From Kineosphaera sp032229625 (GTDB taxonomy: Bacteria > Actinomycetota > Actinomycetes > Actinomycetales > Dermatophilaceae), in NCBI GenBank assembly GCA_032229625.1, contig JAVTVZ010000109.1, forward strand, positions 1-10,100: 10,100 nucleotides of DNA, given 5' to 3'. Under the pieces are notes generated by a model, which was not told the DNA's origin, did no database searches, and saw only the letters and a list, made by a program, of their open reading frames with translations. Position 1 is the first letter of the stretch. Each line of letters begins with the position of its first letter. Shown in pieces: positions 7,206 through 10,100 of this stretch. Made by a program: the position numbers and the translations under genes.

Positions 7206-9023
7206 TCACACCGACATGGCCTGCCCGCCGGGCCGATGGGTGAGCCGGTAGACGGGCACGTCGTACCGGGCTCGCGCGCGCTCGACGCTGTCGTCGGGCA
7301 GCCACGCGGTCTGGCTGTCGGGGTGGGTGACGATGACGATGGCGTCGGGCTGGAATCCCTCGACCGCCTCCGCGAGGGTCTCGCCCACGTCGAAGCCGCC
7401 GACGACGCCGCCCGCGCGGTAGCCGCGCTCGGCGAGCGCCCCGAGGATGTCCTCGAGCCGACGCCGGGCCGCCTCCCGCGTGGCCTCGTCGATGAAGACG
7501 GCCCCGGCGGTCAGCGCCGTGCCCGTGTCGACGGGGTTGGCCGGCACGGTCACGTAGAAGGACGCATCATCCCCGGCGTGAATGCGGTCGACCTCCTCGA
7601 TGAGCTCGGCGGAGGCGACGTCGGCGTTGGCCAGGACGAGCACGCGCTGCGCGCCGGCGGCCGGGACGGCCTCACCGCCGGAGTAGCCCTTGCGGGTGCG
7701 CACGACGCCGAAGAAGATCACGAGCAGCAGCGCCCACGACGCCAGGCCGAGAGTGATCTGCGACTGCGCCTCGGGGTCGAACGCCATGAGCACGAGCACC
7801 GCGATCATGGCCGCGATCGCCACGAACGTCAGATAGGGAAACGCCCACATCTTCACGACCATGCCGTCGGTGCCGTGGCGTCGTCGCAGGATGTATTGGC
7901 TGACGGCGATGAGGATGTAGACGAAGAGGATCACCGCGCCGGAGCTGTTGAGCAGGAAGAGGAACACCGTCTTCGGTGAGATGTAGGCCGCGATGACGCA
8001 CAGGAATCCGACGACCGTCGAGGCAAGGATCGCCCACATCGGCACGCCCTTGTCCGTCGTCCGCAGCAGCATCTGCGGGGCCTCGCGGCGCCCGGCGAGG
8101 ACGAAGAGCATGCGGCTCGCGGTGTAGAGCCCCGAATTCAGGCACGACAGCACGGCGGTCAGCACGACCGCGTTCATGACGTGATCGGCATACGGCAGGC
8201 CCATCGCCTTGAACGCCGTGACGTAGGGCGAGTCGCCGAGCTCGGTGTTGTTCCACGGCATGATCGTCACGAGCAGGAAGATCGAGCCGACGTAGAAGAT
8301 GCCGATGCGCCACACGACAGAATTGACGGCCTTGGTGACACCCCGCACCGGGTCGTGCGACTCGGCGGCCGCGACGGTCGCGATCTCCGCGCCGACCATC
8401 GAGAAGATGACGACGACCATGCTCTGGAAGAGCACCTGCGGGCCGAACGGCATGAATCCGCCGTGCGCCGTGAGGTTGGAGAAGTCCATCGAGCGCCCCG
8501 GCCACAGCCCCAGGACGAACGCCGCGCCGAGGATGAGGAACAGGATGATCGTGACGACCTTGATGCCGGCGAACCAGTATTCGAATTCGCCGTAGCTGCT
8601 CACCGAGAAGAGGTTCGTCGCGGTCATGAGCGCCATGAGCACGAACGCGAAGATCCACAGCGGCACGCCGGGCATCCAATACTGCAGCAGCTTCGCACCG
8701 GCGACGGCCTCGAAGCCGACGACGATGACCCAGAAATACCAGTAGAGCCACGCGACGGAGAATCCCGCCCAGTTGCCCAGCGCCTGCCGCGCGTAGTCGG
8801 CGAACGAGCCGGTGCTCGGGTGCGCCGCCGCCATCTCACCGAGCATGCGCATGACCAGGATGATCAGCGCGCCCGTGAGCGCGTAGGTGAGGAACGCCGC
8901 CGGGCCGACCTTGCCGATGACGGCGCCGGAGCCGACGAAGAGGCCGGCGCCGATGACGCCGCCGATGGCGATCATGGTCAGGTGCCGCTGCTTGAGGCCG
9001 GCGTGGAGTTCAGGGGCCGCCAT
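7206..9023 (-). CDS. GabP-like amino-acid permease (APC superfamily) with C-terminal USP-like domain
   Basis: A 605-residue inner-membrane transporter. Residues about 10-445 match the amino acid transporter (AAT) family of APC permeases: LKQRHLTMIAIGGVIGAGLFVGSG (10-33, first helix with the unwound Gly-rich substrate site), RMLGEMAAAHPSTGSFADYA (59-78), YGEFEYWFAGIKV (144-156), GAEIATVAAAESHDP (211-225) and SCLNSGLYTASRML (293-306). These are closer to E. coli GabP (GABA permease) than to other family members I can recall, so GABA or another amino acid is the likely substrate, taken up with protons. About 12 hydrophobic segments are seen. Residues about 458-596 form a soluble alpha/beta tail (RVLVLAN, SFYVTVPAN, DAIVIVTHP, DVPVYRL) that resembles a universal stress protein fold but lacks the usual Gly-rich ATP loop. 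E. coli GabP ends without it. The start ATG 9023-9021 has GGGAGG (9029-9034) 5 nt upstream; an extended upstream frame to 9167 is not supported. Substrate assignment is less certain than family. Confidence 0.9.
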   Translation of the reverse strand: MAAPELHAGLKQRHLTMIAIGGVIGAGLFVGSGAVIGKVGPAAFLTYALTGALIILVMRMLGEMAAAHPSTGSFADYARQALGNWAGFSVAWLYWYFWVIVVGFEAVAGAKLLQYWMPGVPLWIFAFVLMALMTATNLFSVSSYGEFEYWFAGIKVVTIILFLILGAAFVLGLWPGRSMDFSNLTAHGGFMPFGPQVLFQSMVVVIFSMVGAEIATVAAAESHDPVRGVTKAVNSVVWRIGIFYVGSIFLLVTIMPWNNTELGDSPYVTAFKAMGLPYADHVMNAVVLTAVLSCLNSGLYTASRMLFVLAGRREAPQMLLRTTDKGVPMWAILASTVVGFLCVIAAYISPKTVFLFLLNSSGAVILFVYILIAVSQYILRRRHGTDGMVVKMWAFPYLTFVAIAAMIAVLVLMAFDPEAQSQITLGLASWALLLVIFFGVVRTRKGYSGGEAVPAAGAQRVLVLANADVASAELIEEVDRIHAGDDASFYVTVPANPVDTGTALTAGAVFIDEATREAARRRLEDILGALAERGYRAGGVVGGFDVGETLAEAVEGFQPDAIVIVTHPDSQTAWLPDDSVERARARYDVPVYRLTHRPGGQAMSV

Positions 9024-9046
9024 GCGTGCCTCCCAGAGAAGTCGGG

Positions 9047-9072
9047 CCGGTGGATCACACGTGATCCACCGG
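9047..9072. promoter_or_regulatory. Perfect 26-bp palindrome upstream of the permease, candidate operator
   Basis: Perfect 12-bp arms CCGGTGGATCAC and GTGATCCACCGG are separated by AC. The element lies 23 bp upstream of the permease ATG, just outside its ribosome binding site (9029-9034). Position and symmetry suit a dimeric repressor site overlapping the promoter or leader. As RNA it could also form a hairpin, but it has no U tract and sits in front of the gene. The regulator is not in the window. Confidence 0.7.
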
Positions 9073-9126
9073 GAGGGGGTGGAGAGCACGGTCGGCGCGG
9101 GCGCGCTGCGTGCACAGGACTGCGTG

Positions 9127-9141
9127 GGATCACCGGTGACC
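9127..9141. promoter_or_regulatory. Second, imperfect copy of the permease-upstream palindrome
   Basis: GGATCAC-CG-GTGACC repeats the core GGATCAC-N2-GTGA of the perfect palindrome. The right half is degenerate. Equivalent bases of the two sites are exactly 75 bp apart (9052 and 9127), about seven turns of B-DNA, so two bound dimers would face the same side. This suggests a main and an auxiliary operator, with the permease promoter probably between them. Confidence 0.5.
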
Positions 9142-9265
9142 GTCCGCCTCCGGGAGCAACCCCACACAGCCCTGGGCGCACAGTAGGGGCCGCGACCGTG
9201 CGACCGGAAGGGGTCGGCGCCGACGAAACACGACCGTGACGCCCGCGCCCGCCCCGATGTCGGCC

Positions 9266-9299
9266 CGATGACGGCTCGCGGTCAGCACGATGACGGCTC
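9266..9299 (+). repeat. 12-bp direct repeat upstream of the lipoprotein gene
   Basis: CGATGACGGCTC occurs at 9266-9277 and again at 9288-9299, a 22-bp period or about two helical turns. It lies 41 bp before the chosen lipoprotein start. Direct repeats at this period can bind tandem response regulators or activators. It could equally be a chance duplication. Confidence 0.5.
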
Positions 9300-9339
9300 C
9301 TGCACGGAACGCCCCCTGGTCGTCGAGCGTCGAATTCGC

Positions 9340-9819
9340 ATGGGCCGGTTGGGGAGAGCGTGCGTGGTCGGAGGACTCATGGTGACGTTGGCAGCGTGTG
9401 GCGGCAGCCCCGGAGCGGGCGATTCGTCGGGATCGGCCGCTCCCCCGGCGACCTCGGGGCCGACCCCGACCGGCACCTCGGGGTCGGGCACGGCACCCAC
9501 CACCGGGCCGACGTCCGGTCCGACCTCCGCCTCGACCTACCTGCCGATCCCGGAGCCGGAGCTGACGATCCCGGCCACGCGCCTGGGCCGCCTCGAGCGC
9601 CGCACGGGGATCGTCGGCGCCGGGGTCGAGGCCGGCTGCCGGATGCTCACCCCCGACGACGGCGGCGCGGCGCTGCAGCTGCTCGTCGGCGACGCGCGGG
9701 TCGTCGACGGGACCCGGGTGACGGTCGAGGGATACCGCAACGAGTCGATCATGACGACCTGCCAGCAGGGCGTGCCCTTCACCGTCACCAAGGTCGTCGC
9801 CGCGACCCCGGCCCGCTGA
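9340..9819 (+). CDS. Small putative lipoprotein with Thr/Pro/Ser/Gly linker and Cys-pair C-terminal domain
   Basis: A 159-residue protein from ATG 9340. It has a short basic N-terminus (MGRLGR), a hydrophobic core and a lipobox TLAAC with Cys20, so it should be lipidated and anchored outside the membrane. Residues 21-68 are a Gly/Ser/Thr/Pro-rich spacer of the kind that spans the cell wall. Residues about 75-155 form a compact beta-rich domain: LERRTGIVGAGVEAGCRML, then DARVVDGTRVTVEGY and IMTTCQQGVPFTVTKVV. Cys100 and Cys141 could form a disulfide. The domain looks like a small OB-fold-like actinobacterial module, but I cannot name the family. An upstream in-frame ATG at 9268 would put 24 charged residues before the signal peptide, so 9340 is preferred; no clear Shine-Dalgarno is visible. 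It is divergent from the permease. Function is unknown. Confidence 0.75.
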   Translation: MGRLGRACVVGGLMVTLAACGGSPGAGDSSGSAAPPATSGPTPTGTSGSGTAPTTGPTSGPTSASTYLPIPEPELTIPATRLGRLERRTGIVGAGVEAGCRMLTPDDGGAALQLLVGDARVVDGTRVTVEGYRNESIMTTCQQGVPFTVTKVVAATPAR

Positions 9820-9821
9820 CA

Positions 9822-9901
9822 GGTCACATCGAGCGGGCACGCGTCGGGTCACATCGAGCGGGCACGCGTCGGGTCACATCGAGCGGGCACGCGTCGGGTC
9901 A
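9822..9901. repeat. 25-bp tandem repeat array, three perfect units plus a fourth begun, running into a gap
   Basis: Units start at 9822, 9847 and 9872 and are identical (GGTCACATCGAG...GGCACGCGTCG). A fourth begins at 9897 and is cut by the N run after five bases. The array starts directly after the lipoprotein stop. The period is not a multiple of three and the array shows no coding sense. After the gap, 10002-10020 (CACCGACCGGGCACGCGAA) looks like the end of a diverged last unit, so the array probably fills the gap. Confidence 0.95.
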
Positions 9902-10001
9902 NNNNNNNNNNNNNNNNNNNNNNNNNNNNNNNNNNNNNNNNNNNNNNNNNNNNNNNNNNNNNNNNNNNNNNNNNNNNNNNNNNNNNNNNNNNNNNNNNNN
10001 N
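9902..10001. other. Assembly gap (100 N) inside the tandem repeat
   Basis: The run is exactly 100 N, again most likely a placeholder. Repeat sequence flanks it on both sides, so collapse of the array is the probable reason the assembly broke here. The real number of repeat units is unknown. Confidence 0.9.
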
Positions 10002-10020
10002 CACCGACCGGGCACGCGAA

Positions 10021-10051
10021 CGGGCCGCTCACCCACGGGGTGAGCGGCCCG
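10021..10051. terminator. Perfect 14-bp-stem hairpin, probable terminator
   Basis: CGGGCCGCTCACCC (10021-10034) pairs perfectly with GGGTGAGCGGCCCG (10038-10051) around a 3-nt loop ACG. No U tract follows on either strand. It lies 14 nt beyond the apparent stop of the minus-strand gene at the right edge, which fits a terminator for that gene. It could also stop lipoprotein transcripts coming through the repeat array. Confidence 0.8.
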
Positions 10052-10065
10052 TCGCCGTGGGCCGG

Positions 10066-10100
10066 TCAGCGCGTCGTGGTCGGATTCACGGTGGTGGTCG
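10066..10100 (-). CDS. Possible C-terminus of a minus-strand gene (right edge)
   Basis: On the minus strand the last codons read TTTVNPTTTR followed by TGA (10068-10066). The strong hairpin at 10021-10051 lies just downstream, as expected at the end of a gene. Only 11 codons including the stop are visible, so no family can be named. A Thr-rich tail is seen in some secreted or surface proteins but means little here. Confidence 0.35.
   Translation of the reverse strand, partial: TTTVNPTTTR

Noticed and set aside
8181..9239. 352-codon plus-strand open frame opposite the permease
   Set aside because: The translation is almost all Arg/Asp/Glu/His, the complement of hydrophobic permease codons, and it contains no recognisable domain.
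9822..9901. CRISPR array
   Set aside because: The 25-bp units are directly adjacent with no spacers between them, so it is a simple tandem repeat.

Overview
The window is very GC-rich. It has strong G/C bias at third codon positions, dense G/C-ending Ala/Arg/Asp/Val codons, and TANNNT boxes placed directly before ATG starts, which suggests leaderless genes. The protein families also point to a high-GC actinobacterium: a fused YbdK-like/circularly permuted ATP-grasp ligase, a DUF2277 protein, a GabP-type permease with a cytoplasmic tail, and a Thr/Pro/Ser-rich lipoprotein. The genus cannot be read from the sequence. Two runs of exactly 100 N (4809-4908 and 9902-10001) look like placeholder scaffold gaps, so the sequence is a draft assembly.

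Layout. (1) 1-296, minus strand: N-terminus of an unrecognised protein that leaves the window on the left. (2) 297-796: about 500 bp with no convincing gene, holding weak promoter signals. (3) 797-6756, plus strand: a three-gene operon. It encodes a bifunctional carboxylate-amine ligase (GCS2/YbdK-like domain fused to a circularly permuted ATP-grasp domain), an asparagine-synthase-like glutamine amidotransferase of the N-acetylglutaminylglutamine (NAGGN) amidotransferase type whose 3' end is lost in the first gap, and an S9-type alpha/beta-hydrolase peptidase whose 5' end is lost in the same gap. (4) 6842-7114, plus strand: a small DUF2277 protein. (5) 7138-7175: a hairpin that can serve both converging genes. 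(6) 7206-9023, minus strand: a GabP-like amino-acid permease with a USP-like C-terminal domain. (7) 9024-9339: a divergent intergenic region with a perfect 26-bp palindrome and a second, imperfect copy 75 bp away. (8) 9340-9819, plus strand: a small lipoprotein. (9) 9822-10020: a 25-bp tandem repeat array interrupted by the second gap, then a perfect 14-bp-stem hairpin and probably the last codons of a minus-strand gene at the right edge.

The most interesting part is the 797-6756 operon. Two ATP-dependent amide/peptide-bond-forming domains are translated as one chain. They are coupled (TGATG stop/start overlap) to a glutamine-dependent amidotransferase and followed by a serine peptidase. By analogy with NAGGN osmolyte clusters and with amidoligase neighbourhoods known from comparative genomics, this looks like a pathway for making, amidating and turning over a small unusual peptide. 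No acetyltransferase is visible, so the product need not be NAGGN. The identity of the product is inference only.
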